Origin: Thermoplasmata archaeon | GTDB taxonomy: Archaea; Thermoplasmatota; Thermoplasmata; Thermoplasmatales; Thermoplasmataceae | NCBI GenBank assembly: GCA_021819605.1 | Contig: JAKAQT010000020.1 | Span: 1-16,069, forward strand | Direction: 5' to 3' | DNA: 16,069 nt | Shown: positions 1-5,742 of the stretch, in pieces | Numbering within the stretch: position 1 is the first letter of the stretch | Layout of the letters: every line of letters starts with the position of its first letter | The notes under the pieces: model-generated | What the model saw: only the letters and a program-made list of their open reading frames with translations | Database searches by the model: none | What the model was told of the DNA's origin: nothing | Made by a program: the position numbers and the translations under genes

Positions 1-606
1 CCAGGGCCCTATGATTTTTCGTCTGCAACAAAAAGGATCGCACAGATCATCCAGCCCTGGGATGCGGGGGTAATTCTCTCATATTCATCAATAGGTCCAG
101 GTTCAAATGTACTTGAATCAGGCATAGGGAGTGGATCACTTTCCTACCAGGTATTGAGAGCTATTGGTGAAACAGGCTCACTGACATCCGTTGAGATTAA
201 TCCGTCATACATTAAATTGGCCAGAGAAAATGTATCGCGCCTCCTCCAGGGCACAATAATGAAAAGATGGACAACGGTTGAGGGCGATATCTCAGAGTAT
301 CGGGCTGATGGGAAGTTCGACTCCTGTATACTTGATGTACCAGAACCTTGGGCGGCCTTAAAGAATGTTTCTGCATTACTTAAAACTGGGGCCATACTGT
401 GTTTCTACTGCCCTACATTCAACCAGACTGAGAAGACAGTTAATGCGCTGGATTCATCGGGTTTTCATTTTCTAGATTCCTTTGAAATTCTCAGCAGGAA
501 CATACTTGTCAGAAACAATGCAACGAGGCCAGATAATGATGTAATCGGGCATACTGCGTTTCTTTCCTTCGCGCTGAAGCTTACCGGAATTTCGGTGAAG
601 GCTTGA
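1..606 (+). CDS. trmI: tRNA (adenine-N1)-methyltransferase TrmI, 3' part
   Basis: This is the C-terminal 201 codons of an archaeal TrmI/Gcd14-type enzyme, which uses S-adenosylmethionine to make m1A in the T-loop of tRNA (position 57 and/or 58). The reading frame is open to base 1, so the true start lies outside the window; the TTG at 154 is internal. Visible are the SAM-binding motif I (VLESGIGSGSLS, coding from about 109), the acidic strand end SVEINPSYIKLARENV, and the motif IV region DSCILDVPEPWAAL followed by the family's typical LCFYCPTFNQ segment. These match TrmI better than other class I methyltransferases, because the D-x-P-E-P-W block is characteristic of the family. It stops with TGA at 604-606. 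The next gene follows after 83 bp and has its own putative start signals. Confidence 0.9.
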   Translation, partial: PGPYDFSSATKRIAQIIQPWDAGVILSYSSIGPGSNVLESGIGSGSLSYQVLRAIGETGSLTSVEINPSYIKLARENVSRLLQGTIMKRWTTVEGDISEYRADGKFDSCILDVPEPWAALKNVSALLKTGAILCFYCPTFNQTEKTVNALDSSGFHFLDSFEILSRNILVRNNATRPDNDVIGHTAFLSFALKLTGISVKA

Positions 607-689
607 TTTTCTTAAGCATGGTTCATAATAATTTTCTTCCCATTGACCCAACTGTCATTCTGGTTGCAAAATAGATTAGAAATAGGATA

Positions 690-1037
690 ATGGCATGGAT
701 AAGCATGGAGCGGGAGCTCATATGCGAAAGGTGCAATGGAACAGGTTACATCACAGATAACTCCGGCAAACAGGATGTTTGTCCCATTTGTTTCGGATTG
801 GGCACCTATAAGACTTCCGACCCGCTCCCACCTCTTTCCAGAAGCAAAAGAGATATCAAGAAAATGCTGATTTACACGCTGCTTGGGCTGGGAATATATT
901 ATGCTGTGTTTTTCTACTATTTCATTCAAGGGGATATTTCTGTGACGGCCGCCATAATAATACTTATTGCGGGACATGCGGTTGCCATAACATTCATTGT
1001 CCTTTATGTTCTGTTTTCATACGTTTATTCTGCTTGA
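690..1037 (+). CDS. small zinc-ribbon, two-helix membrane protein
   Basis: The 115-residue product is of unknown function. Its N-terminal part carries two DnaJ-like knuckles, CERCNGTG (C12, C15) and CPICFGLG (C31, C34), which could bind one zinc ion. After a polar basic linker (about 50-58) come two hydrophobic stretches, about 59-79 and 84-112, which should be membrane helices. A soluble zinc knuckle tethered to the membrane by a helical hairpin is therefore likely. ATG 690 is used; an in-frame ATG at 705 (MERELICERC) is an alternative that leaves all cysteines intact. The CxxCxGxG repeats are seen in DnaJ central domains, but there is no J domain, so a chaperone role should not be assumed. 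Confidence 0.7.
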   Translation: MAWISMERELICERCNGTGYITDNSGKQDVCPICFGLGTYKTSDPLPPLSRSKRDIKKMLIYTLLGLGIYYAVFFYYFIQGDISVTAAIIILIAGHAVAITFIVLYVLFSYVYSA

Positions 1038-1055
1038 AGCCCCGCTATTTTATGA

Positions 1056-1841
1056 TCCTGTTGGGCGTTTGAGGGAAGCAGTACAAATGCACAGGTCTCA
1101 ATCGATGTGAAACGGAGAAGAATGTTTGTGATGGTTCAGGTAGAGGTAGATAAGGAGGTGGAGAAGAAAGCAGAAACCAGGGACGTAAAAGTGGTGGGAA
1201 TAGACAGAGGCATAAAGAATATAGCAGTGTTGTCAAACAACCAGTTCTTTAATTCAGCACATCTGAAAGACATTAAGGGAAAAAATGAATACAATAGAAA
1301 AAGATTGCAGCACGCAGGCACTCGTTCCGCTCATCGTAAATTAAGAGAACTGAGCGGAAGAGAGAGACGGTTCGTGCTTGACATAAACCATGTGATATCA
1401 AAACAGATAGTGAACCTTCCCTTCAATGTCTTTGCACTTGAGGATTTAGAATCAGCACGAATGAGAACAAAGCGCAATGGAAAGAAATTCAATCACAAAC
1501 CTGGCTCATGGTCTCCATACCAGTTGGAGCAGTTCATAAGATATAAGGCCAGGGATATGGGTAAGGCTGTGATCTGTGTGAATCCTAAATACACATCACA
1601 GAAATGCTCAAAATGCAGGTACGCAGACAAAAGCAACAGGAAGGGGCCGATCTTTCACTGCAACAGCTGTGGTTTTGAACTTCATGCTGATCTCAATGCC
1701 TCAAGAAACATTGAAATACTCGGTAAATCTGAGTATTTCAGGCTGTTGTCAACCAGCCAATCGTTGCGTTCCGATGAATCCATGCCTACGGGCATGGGGG
1801 AGGACAGCAGCAAGCCCATCCCTTCAGGTGCGGGTATTTGA
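1056..1841 (+). pseudogene. tnpB: 5'-truncated IS200/IS605-type TnpB
   Basis: This is the C-terminal part of a TnpB, the RNA-guided nuclease of IS200/IS605 elements. The longest in-frame start is GTG 1107 (244 aa), whereas complete TnpBs have roughly 370-420 aa, so the N-terminal wedge/recognition part is missing. TnpB-like sequence (NAQVSIDVKRRR) begins just before that GTG, and the frame is open only back to 1056, so the start codon looks accidental. Numbered from GTG 1107, the RuvC residues are all present: D33 in GIDRGIKNIAV, E112 in FALEDLES and D195 in HADLNASRNI. The C4 zinc finger (C167, C170, C185, C188) is intact. The normal TnpB tail is replaced by an unusual end, and tail-like sequence reappears downstream in another frame. 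I read it as a decaying remnant; domestication is possible but unsupported. Confidence 0.82.
1780..1797 (+). ncRNA. UACG-tetraloop hairpin, possible omegaRNA/right-end element
   Basis: Bases 1780-1786 (CCATGCC) pair perfectly with 1791-1797 (GGCATGG) around the loop TACG. As RNA this is a C(UACG)G hairpin of the very stable UNCG class. It lies inside the last codons of the tnpB remnant, which is where IS200/IS605 elements encode the guide (omega) RNA scaffold and carry right-end hairpins. The structure is seen directly; its role as a guide-RNA part is inferred from position. Confidence 0.45.
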
Positions 1842-1905
1842 CAAACCTTTCCCGGACCTTGCATACAGAATACCTGTCTTGGAAGTTACAATCTTTTGAG
1901 CAAGA

Positions 1906-2115
1906 AAGCTCCGATCTTCAGAGAGGAGATGAATTGCGAAATGTTGATGTGTAAATGTAACATGCAAGAAGTATACCTCTGGGCAGTGGGAAATTTAAGC
2001 CTGATAAACCACCTGAAAAGGATGGTGGGAGATGGAATCAGACCTTTGGATATGATGATAAAGGCACCATCGGTGAAGCAGGAACCTCCGATCTTTAGGG
2101 AGGAGAGGATGTCAA
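1906..2115 (+). mobile_element. two diverged IS200/IS605 right-end / tnpB-tail copies
   Basis: Bases 1906-1931 and 2083-2108 are imperfect direct repeats, with 22 of 26 positions identical. Each can fold: CTCC (1909-1912) with GGAG (1925-1928), and CCTCC (2085-2089) with GGAGG (2099-2103). Read in one frame they give KAPIFREEM and PPIFREERM. The second is preceded by VGDGIRPLDMMIKAPSVKQE, which resembles the tails of archaeal TnpB proteins. The likely reading is that tails and right ends of two related insertions remain, one following the tnpB remnant and a second just beyond it. A 97-codon ORF spanning 1896-2189 merely joins these pieces and is not considered a gene. Confidence 0.55.
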
Positions 2116-2349
2116 AGTGGCGGTATATGGTGTGTCACAGGTACTCGAACTCCTCTGACTATCATTATATTGAAGAGGGAGTAACCTGATCTGATCATGG
2201 AGCTCATTCCCTCATGGATTGAGAGAGACTGAAATGTTCGGTCATGCCCTGAAATGTGGTCTTCCTAACCAATAATATCTCATTGCCAAAAATGTATCTA
2301 AGGTAAATCAGTGTTTATAAATCCTAAATATATAGAACATGGAACTGAA
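2116..2349. other. spacer after IS remnant
   Basis: No convincing gene is seen here. The stretch contains a short purine-rich palindromic-looking area and ends in an AT-rich block, TTTATAAATCCTAAATATA at about 2314-2332. That block sits 20-35 nt before ATG 2350 and is the probable promoter of the next gene. Confidence 0.5.
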
Positions 2350-2670
2350 ATGGTAAATAACTCCGGAGATAGATTTATTCCGATTTTTAACACACTAAAT
2401 CAGGTGATACTGGAGTACAAGCTGAAAAACCCATCAATGGATGATGTGGACCTGCTGCAATCCCTGAACTCCATAAGGATGTTCCTGAAGAGAAGAAAGA
2501 TGGTTCTCAACTCGCTGGACCGTGAGATCTTTAATGCACTGGCAGGAATTTCCAGTCTGGGAGGGTACAACACCAGAGACGCCATTGCCAGCCTGAACAT
2601 GCTCCAGGAACATGTGAAGCGGGTCATTGGGAATGGAAACAGCTACATTATGGCCCTCGACATGCATTAG
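2350..2670 (+). CDS. hypothetical helical protein
   Basis: I do not recognise this protein. From ATG 2350 it has 106 residues and looks soluble, mostly alpha-helical and basic, with leucine/isoleucine heptad-like spacing (VDLLQSLNSIRMFLKRRK) and no membrane segment, cysteine cluster or known catalytic motif. An upstream GTG at 2311 would add 13 residues. ATG 2350 is preferred because a TATA-like stretch (about 2314-2332) lies at the distance expected for a leaderless archaeal transcript, and it would fall inside the coding region if 2311 were used. It is a stand-alone gene between IS remnants and a tRNA, so context does not suggest a role. Codon choice (AGG, ATA, CTG) resembles the neighbours, which supports it being real. 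Confidence 0.6.
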   Translation: MVNNSGDRFIPIFNTLNQVILEYKLKNPSMDDVDLLQSLNSIRMFLKRRKMVLNSLDREIFNALAGISSLGGYNTRDAIASLNMLQEHVKRVIGNGNSYIMALDMH

Positions 2671-2922
2671 TGATTCCCATATTGCTGTGGATTTTGCCTG
2701 ATGCCAAGGCAGGTTTTCGGTGTGGATGAACAAGATGGCTGTTAAGCTTGCAATGGTGACTTAGGAAAATTTTAGGTAAGATGAAAACTGCCCTGTATGT
2801 TCCCGTAATACGCCATGATCATTGTAGAAATGTCTGGGTTGACTGAATGGTATTGGTATAAGGAATGATGGTGGATTCGGCAATATACCTGGGGCAGTGT
2901 CAGAGCCACACCAAGTTATTTA

Positions 2923-3025
2923 TCCCGGCTTCCGGATTTGAACCAGAGACCTGCGGATTACGGCGGTTTTCCATGCCGTGGATTCCCTCTACAGTCCGCC
3001 GCTCTACCAACTGAGCTAAGCCGGG
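2923..3025 (-). tRNA. tRNA-Tyr (GTA) with a ~30-nt intron
   Basis: On the minus strand, 3025-3019 (CCCGGCT) pairs with 2930-2924 (AGCCGGG) as a perfect acceptor stem, with discriminator A at 2923. The D arm is GCTC/GAGC (3016-3013 with 3004-3001). The anticodon stem is GCGGA (2999-2995) with TCCGC (2957-2953), and the anticodon GTA is at 2992-2990. The T arm is TCTGG (2947-2943) with CCGGA (2935-2931), including one G-U pair. C1-G72 plus A73 are archaeal tyrosine identity elements, so the assignment is firm. Placing the usual archaeal splice point after base 37 gives exon 1 = 3025-2989, intron = 2988-2959 (30 nt) and exon 2 = 2958-2923. A TATA-like stretch lies about 25-35 nt upstream (3048-3060). 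No CCA is encoded. Confidence 0.93.
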
Positions 3026-3070
3026 TTCATCCAGATGGACTGCCATAATAAAAATTTTCGGATAGGCTGG

Positions 3071-3169
3071 CTAAAATGAAACATTAAGGAATGCAACTAA
3101 AAGTAATATGGCCATATTGAGAATGGCGATGAGCATCACAACCCAAAATATTTTTACTCTCTGTTCCAC
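3071..3169 (-). CDS. candidate 32-aa single-helix membrane peptide
   Basis: A GTG-initiated frame (3169 down to TAG at 3071) encodes 32 residues: a short charged start (MEQRVK) followed by an unbroken hydrophobic run, FWVVMLIAILNMAILLLVAF, ending LNVSF. That is one membrane-spanning helix with a positive N-terminus. A TATA-like stretch (TTTTATTTTTG on the minus strand, about 3189-3199) lies about 25 nt before the GTG, consistent with leaderless expression. It lies between the tRNA-Tyr gene and another mini-ORF on the same strand. It is short enough to arise by chance; the strongest support is the clean, uninterrupted helix in an otherwise AT-rich spacer. Confidence 0.4.
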   Translation of the reverse strand: MEQRVKIFWVVMLIAILNMAILLLVAFLNVSF

Positions 3170-3206
3170 AAACGATTATTATTATCAAAAATAAAAGGTT
3201 TGGTAA

Positions 3207-3305
3207 TTATTTATGTTGTGCCTGTGGTTCGCCGGTCTCCCTTATGATCTGCATTATCCTTGCCACTTCGTCCCAGAACGTTTCTCTTATTTTCAGGTTC
3301 CTCAT
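3207..3305 (-). CDS. candidate 32-aa protein, ribbon-helix-helix-like start
   Basis: ATG 3305 to TAA 3207 encodes 32 residues, beginning MRNLKIRETFWDEVARIMQ and ending GEPQAQHK. A short strand-like start followed by an amphipathic helix recalls the first half of ribbon-helix-helix antitoxins, but the second helix is absent, so this is only a resemblance. The segment is visibly less AT-rich than its surroundings and uses AGG and ATA codons like the real genes. A minus-strand TATA-like sequence (about 3330-3336) lies about 25 nt upstream, with a TTGTCAGACAT palindrome directly beyond it. The frame could be extended back to 3482, but that part is AT-rich and not protein-like. It is 37 bp upstream of the membrane mini-ORF on the same strand. 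Confidence 0.42.
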   Translation of the reverse strand: MRNLKIRETFWDEVARIMQIIRETGEPQAQHK

Positions 3306-3337
3306 GTTGAAGTTATTTTTTAGGAAGGATATAAATT

Positions 3338-3348
3338 TTGTCAGACAT
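3338..3348. promoter_or_regulatory. palindromic motif copy 1 (TTGTC-A-GACAT)
   Basis: TTGTCAGACAT is near-palindromic. Together with its flanks (TTTTGTCAGACATTGG, 3336-3351) it matches copy 3 at 15 of 16 positions. It abuts a minus-strand TATA-like box (about 3330-3336) of the 32-aa ORF, which is a plausible site for a repressor or activator. Confidence 0.45.
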
Positions 3349-3562
3349 TGGCATACAACACTTCGACGCTTATTATCCCGAGAGATACCATATTTCCCAC
3401 AAGTTTGTAAATTTAGGGTAATATCCATATATAAAAGATGCCGCGCCTTATAGACAAGTGACGATTTAAGAATAATTTTCAAATATTCCGAGAATAGCCA
3501 CTCAGAACCCTTTAGGATAGTACTCTACACGCTTCTTTGACCAACGTTTGTACTCTTAGGAA

Positions 3563-3575
3563 ATTGTCCGACAAT
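3563..3575. promoter_or_regulatory. palindromic motif copy 2 (ATTGTC-C-GACAAT)
   Basis: This is a perfect 13-base palindrome with 6-base arms around a central C. It shares the TTGTC-N-GACA core with the copies at 3338 and 3649. It lies about 165 bp before the regulator start at 3741. Confidence 0.45.
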
Positions 3576-3648
3576 ACAAAAGTGAAATATAGATTAAAAC
3601 TTATTAATAAAGGCTTAGAATAAAATAACACATATTTAATCGAATTTT

Positions 3649-3659
3649 TTGTCTGACAT
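3649..3659. promoter_or_regulatory. palindromic motif copy 3 (TTGTC-T-GACAT)
   Basis: This is the third copy of the TTGTC-N-GACA core. It lies about 25-35 bp upstream of the TATA-like box (3685-3695) of the winged-helix regulator gene, a position suited to autoregulation. Confidence 0.45.
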
Positions 3660-3683
3660 TGGTAAATTCAGCGTCGATACAAA

Positions 3684-3735
3684 ATGTATATATATTGGTG
3701 AAAAGATACAATCTAAGTACGAAAAACGGAAGGTG
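3684..3735 (+). promoter_or_regulatory. promoter and ribosome site of the winged-helix gene
   Basis: A TATA-like run, ATGTATATATATT, lies at about 3684-3696. About 30 nt downstream, GGAAGGTG (3728-3735) forms a Shine-Dalgarno site five bases before TTG 3741. The Shine-Dalgarno decides in favour of the TTG start and shows that this gene has a leadered transcript, unlike many neighbours. Confidence 0.55.
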
Positions 3736-3740
3736 TTGAA

Positions 3741-4499
3741 TTGGAAGTAACTGAATTTTCATCAAAAAGGAGAGCGCCAATCAGTTCCGATGAAATAATG
3801 TTTAATTTGGATGACTGGGAACTGGAATCAAATTTCAGCATCATGGGATCAAGCAAGATCATCCACCAGTTTGACTACGCCCTCGTCTCATCAAATGATC
3901 GTTCAGAGATTATTCCGATTACGGTTCTTACAGGAACAAAACAGGAGCGGATGGAGGCCATAGTTCTCCTGCACCTCAGGACCAAGGATCTTTCGCTGAG
4001 CAGGAAATTTGCCATATCTGGGTCGACAGTAACCCCCTACGAGAATTTCCTTTCCGGAATGTTTTCCGTTCCTGTGATTAAGGCTGTGGTCCTTGCGAAT
4101 GATGATAAAACCGTAAGAATCTCCTATGACGGTATAAACAGCAGAAGTTCAGTCAATACTGATGTTATTAAGCCAATGGTAAAGAAGCCGGAACACGAGG
4201 AGATTGAATCTGAAGTATCAACAAAAGACGAAATAGCAATGAGGCACCGGAGGGATCACACAATGATCATGCATGATATTCTTTCACTTGCAAGAACTTA
4301 CGGGGACCTGGGGATTACAAAGATAATATACAAGTGCAACCTGAATTACAGGTCTGCTCTCCGTGCCGTCAACGAACTTCTGGATAACAAGCTGCTTGAA
4401 ATCTCGGACAATGGTGGTGCGAAACAGAAGTACAAAATAACCACAGAAGGTCTCTCAATGCTTGAAGAGATCCGACACTTTACATTTGCCCGGGATTAA
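3741..4499 (+). CDS. winged-helix transcriptional regulator with unassigned N-terminal domain
   Basis: The 252-residue protein has a C-terminal winged helix of the archaeal HTH_45 type at about 175-245. A first helix (MIMHDILSLAR) is followed by GITKIIYKCNLNYRSALRAV as the helix-turn-helix, the helix NELLDNKLL, and the wing ISDNGGAKQKYKITTEGLSML. Residues 1-140 form a separate domain I cannot name. It contains an IIHQFDYALV segment and later strands (IIPITVL) that look faintly like the core of restriction-endonuclease-like folds, without an obvious E-x-K. A charged linker (about 148-170) joins the two parts. It starts at TTG 3741 behind a good Shine-Dalgarno. Palindromes upstream suggest autoregulation. 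DNA-binding is likely; target genes are unknown. Confidence 0.8.
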   Translation: MEVTEFSSKRRAPISSDEIMFNLDDWELESNFSIMGSSKIIHQFDYALVSSNDRSEIIPITVLTGTKQERMEAIVLLHLRTKDLSLSRKFAISGSTVTPYENFLSGMFSVPVIKAVVLANDDKTVRISYDGINSRSSVNTDVIKPMVKKPEHEEIESEVSTKDEIAMRHRRDHTMIMHDILSLARTYGDLGITKIIYKCNLNYRSALRAVNELLDNKLLEISDNGGAKQKYKITTEGLSMLEEIRHFTFARD

Positions 4500-4524
4500 T
4501 CTCCCGAACGGTTTTTTTTTCGGA
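4500..4524 (+). terminator. T-rich terminator after the regulator gene
   Basis: An eight-base T run at 4512-4519 directly follows the stop codon of the regulator, flanked by CCGAACGG and CGG. Archaeal polymerase terminates at T runs, so this is the likely transcript end. The short CCG/CGG pairing around the tract would be only a weak hairpin. Confidence 0.5.
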
Positions 4525-4581
4525 AACAGATTTTGACAATGTGAAAATATTTTAAGTATGAGCCATCTTTACCTTTTCTAG

Positions 4582-5187
4582 ATGAATTTAATCCTCTACC
4601 TGATTCCAACCGCCGTCCTTCTTGCAACGGCGCTTGTCTCTATAGCTGTTAGAAATGGCTTCAGAGACTACGTATCAGAGCTTGAATCTAAAGTTGATGA
4701 GATTGAAAGCGTCCTTAACCTGTCTTTCATGCGAGAGCTCCTGAATTTCTTTGTCTCCAGCAATGCCAGCCAGGCTGCTGAAAAACTTGTGAACTCTGCC
4801 GACAAGGGAGAGAGCGGTGTTGTGGAATCCGTTACGGGCGCTGCCCGCAGGTCAGGAGATGATATTGAAAAATTATACGGTTCAATGAAGAAGGCCCTTC
4901 AGCCATCCATAGATCTTGAGAGGGTGAGGTTCGTATCCGGGTTAATTCACACGCTGGTTCTGATTTACGGGATATCCATTGCTGCTGTAATGTACATTCT
5001 GATTTCCGTGTCCGGCATGTCGCAGAGCCTGTCTGAAACCAGAACTTTGCTGGGCGCATTCTTCGGTGTAACTATCATATTCAGCATTTTTGTCGTAGTC
5101 ATTGTTGCTGATCTTTCACGGTACTCAGGAAGGATAAGGGCAGCCATGAGAAAGCTGTCCGCCGGTGATCCCAATGGCAACCGGTAA
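4582..5187 (+). CDS. three-helix membrane protein with central coiled-coil-like region
   Basis: This is a 201-residue protein of unknown function. A first hydrophobic helix spans about 2-23. A long polar, largely helical segment (about 28-118, with EL-ES-KV-DEIES heptads) follows and could form a coiled coil. Two further membrane helices span about 121-145 and 157-177, then a short basic tail (RYSGRIRAAMRKL). If the polar domain faces the cytoplasm or the outside, it could act as a scaffold or signalling part. ATG 4582 has no Shine-Dalgarno, but an AAAATATTTTAA box lies 28-39 nt before it, fitting leaderless transcription. The gene is isolated: a terminator lies before it and about 100 bp of AT-rich spacer follow. 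No family was recognised. Confidence 0.7.
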   Translation: MNLILYLIPTAVLLATALVSIAVRNGFRDYVSELESKVDEIESVLNLSFMRELLNFFVSSNASQAAEKLVNSADKGESGVVESVTGAARRSGDDIEKLYGSMKKALQPSIDLERVRFVSGLIHTLVLIYGISIAAVMYILISVSGMSQSLSETRTLLGAFFGVTIIFSIFVVVIVADLSRYSGRIRAAMRKLSAGDPNGNR

Positions 5188-5287
5188 TTGTAGCTATATA
5201 AAAATTCATCATGGATAAGCAATAAATGCCAGTGGATTTGCACTGAAAAAAACTGAATTACAAAAGAATTAATAATAAAAGATAAAT

Positions 5288-5458
5288 ATGGAAAACAAAG
5301 AGATTAAAGTGTCACGACATTGTGTTAGGAGTTACCTCAAAACCGGGATGGAAAGAAGGGAAATATGTCTCCCAATCTTGGCATTGTTTACAAAAACATA
5401 CAATAATGAAGGATGGAATTCTGCAAGTGAAATCCTCAGTTCCTGGAGGATATGTTAA
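5288..5458 (+). CDS. 56-aa ORF coupled to the DUF211 gene
   Basis: ATG 5288 to TAA 5456-5458 encodes 56 residues, from MENKEIKVSRHCVRSYLKTG to SASEILSSWRIC. It fills the gap before the DUF211 gene exactly: its stop overlaps the next start as TAATG, and the Shine-Dalgarno of the next gene (GGAGGA, 5445-5450) lies inside its last codons. Such overlap is typical of translationally coupled operons. The product is basic, has three cysteines (C12, C27, C56) and no membrane helix, and resembles nothing I know. An AT-rich promoter-like block (about 5255-5287) precedes it. It may be a real small partner of the DUF211/VIT1 pair or a leader peptide that tunes their translation. Confidence 0.5.
   Translation: MENKEIKVSRHCVRSYLKTGMERREICLPILALFTKTYNNEGWNSASEILSSWRIC
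5445..5451 (+). promoter_or_regulatory. Shine-Dalgarno deciding the DUF211 start
   Basis: GGAGGAT at 5445-5451 is seven bases before ATG 5458 but touches the alternative ATG 5452. The spacing selects ATG 5458 as the start of the DUF211 protein. Confidence 0.65.
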
Positions 5459-5742
5459 TGACGGTAAGAAGAGTAATTCTCGATGTTGATAAGGCTCTTA
5501 ACCGACCTACACTTCTGGAGCTTGCCTCAGCAATAGAGAAGGTGCAGGGCGTTGAAGCAGTAAACGTCAGTGTTACAGAGATGGATATGGAGACTATGGC
5601 CACCATCATAACTGTCGAAGGAAACGGAATCGATTTCTCGGATCTGATAAATTCAATCGAAGAAACGGGATCAGTAATTCATTCTGTGGACGAGATTGTG
5701 GTGGGCAAGAGAATCATAGAAAGCATAAGAAGAGATGAATAA
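5458..5742 (+). CDS. DUF211 family protein
   Basis: The 94-residue product matches the archaeal DUF211 family along its whole length: VRRVILDVDKALNRPTLLEL at the start, then GVEAVNVSVTEMDMETMATI, TVEGNGIDFSDLINSIEETG and the typical VIHSVDEIVVGK end. The family has a ferredoxin-like fold, with no established biochemical role; metal sensing or binding has been suggested by structure and context. The Shine-Dalgarno at 5445 selects ATG 5458. The stop overlaps the following gene by eight bases (ATGAATAA), so both are translated together. Its close coupling to a VIT1/CCC1-like membrane protein suggests that the two handle the same substrate, perhaps a divalent metal; this is inference. Confidence 0.88.
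   Translation: MTVRRVILDVDKALNRPTLLELASAIEKVQGVEAVNVSVTEMDMETMATIITVEGNGIDFSDLINSIEETGSVIHSVDEIVVGKRIIESIRRDE

Larger units (their letters stand above)
3306..3740. other. AT-rich intergenic control region
   Basis: No convincing gene is seen apart from signals: three palindromic motifs (listed separately), a minus-strand TATA-like box serving the mini-ORF that ends at 3207, and a plus-strand TATA-like box at about 3685-3695 serving the regulator at 3741. The density of repeated palindromes suggests a divergent, regulated promoter region. Confidence 0.55.

Noticed and set aside
154..156. TTG as start of a complete methyltransferase
   Set aside because: The frame and the SAM-binding motif I extend upstream to base 1, so the TTG is internal and the gene is truncated by the window edge.
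1045..1321. Two minus-strand ORFs over the tnpB 5' region
   Set aside because: They are low-complexity Pro/Leu/Ser-rich antisense translations of the lysine/glutamate-rich tnpB frame.
1896..2189. 97-codon plus-strand ORF after the tnpB remnant
   Set aside because: Its two recognisable pieces are repeated tnpB-tail/right-end sequences; the rest is not protein-like, and it spans the IS debris rather than forming one gene.
2863..3012. Short plus-strand ORF beginning ATGATGGTGGATTCGG
   Set aside because: It runs through the tRNA-Tyr gene on the opposite strand, and its translation is just the tRNA complement.
3207..3482. 91-codon minus-strand ORF
   Set aside because: Only the last 32 codons look protein-like and have their own TATA-like box and ATG; the upstream part is AT-rich and overlaps the palindrome region, so the short version was kept.
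4965..5243. 92-codon minus-strand ORF opposite the membrane protein gene
   Set aside because: It is antisense to a gene with clear membrane helices and a promoter; its own sequence shows no domain.
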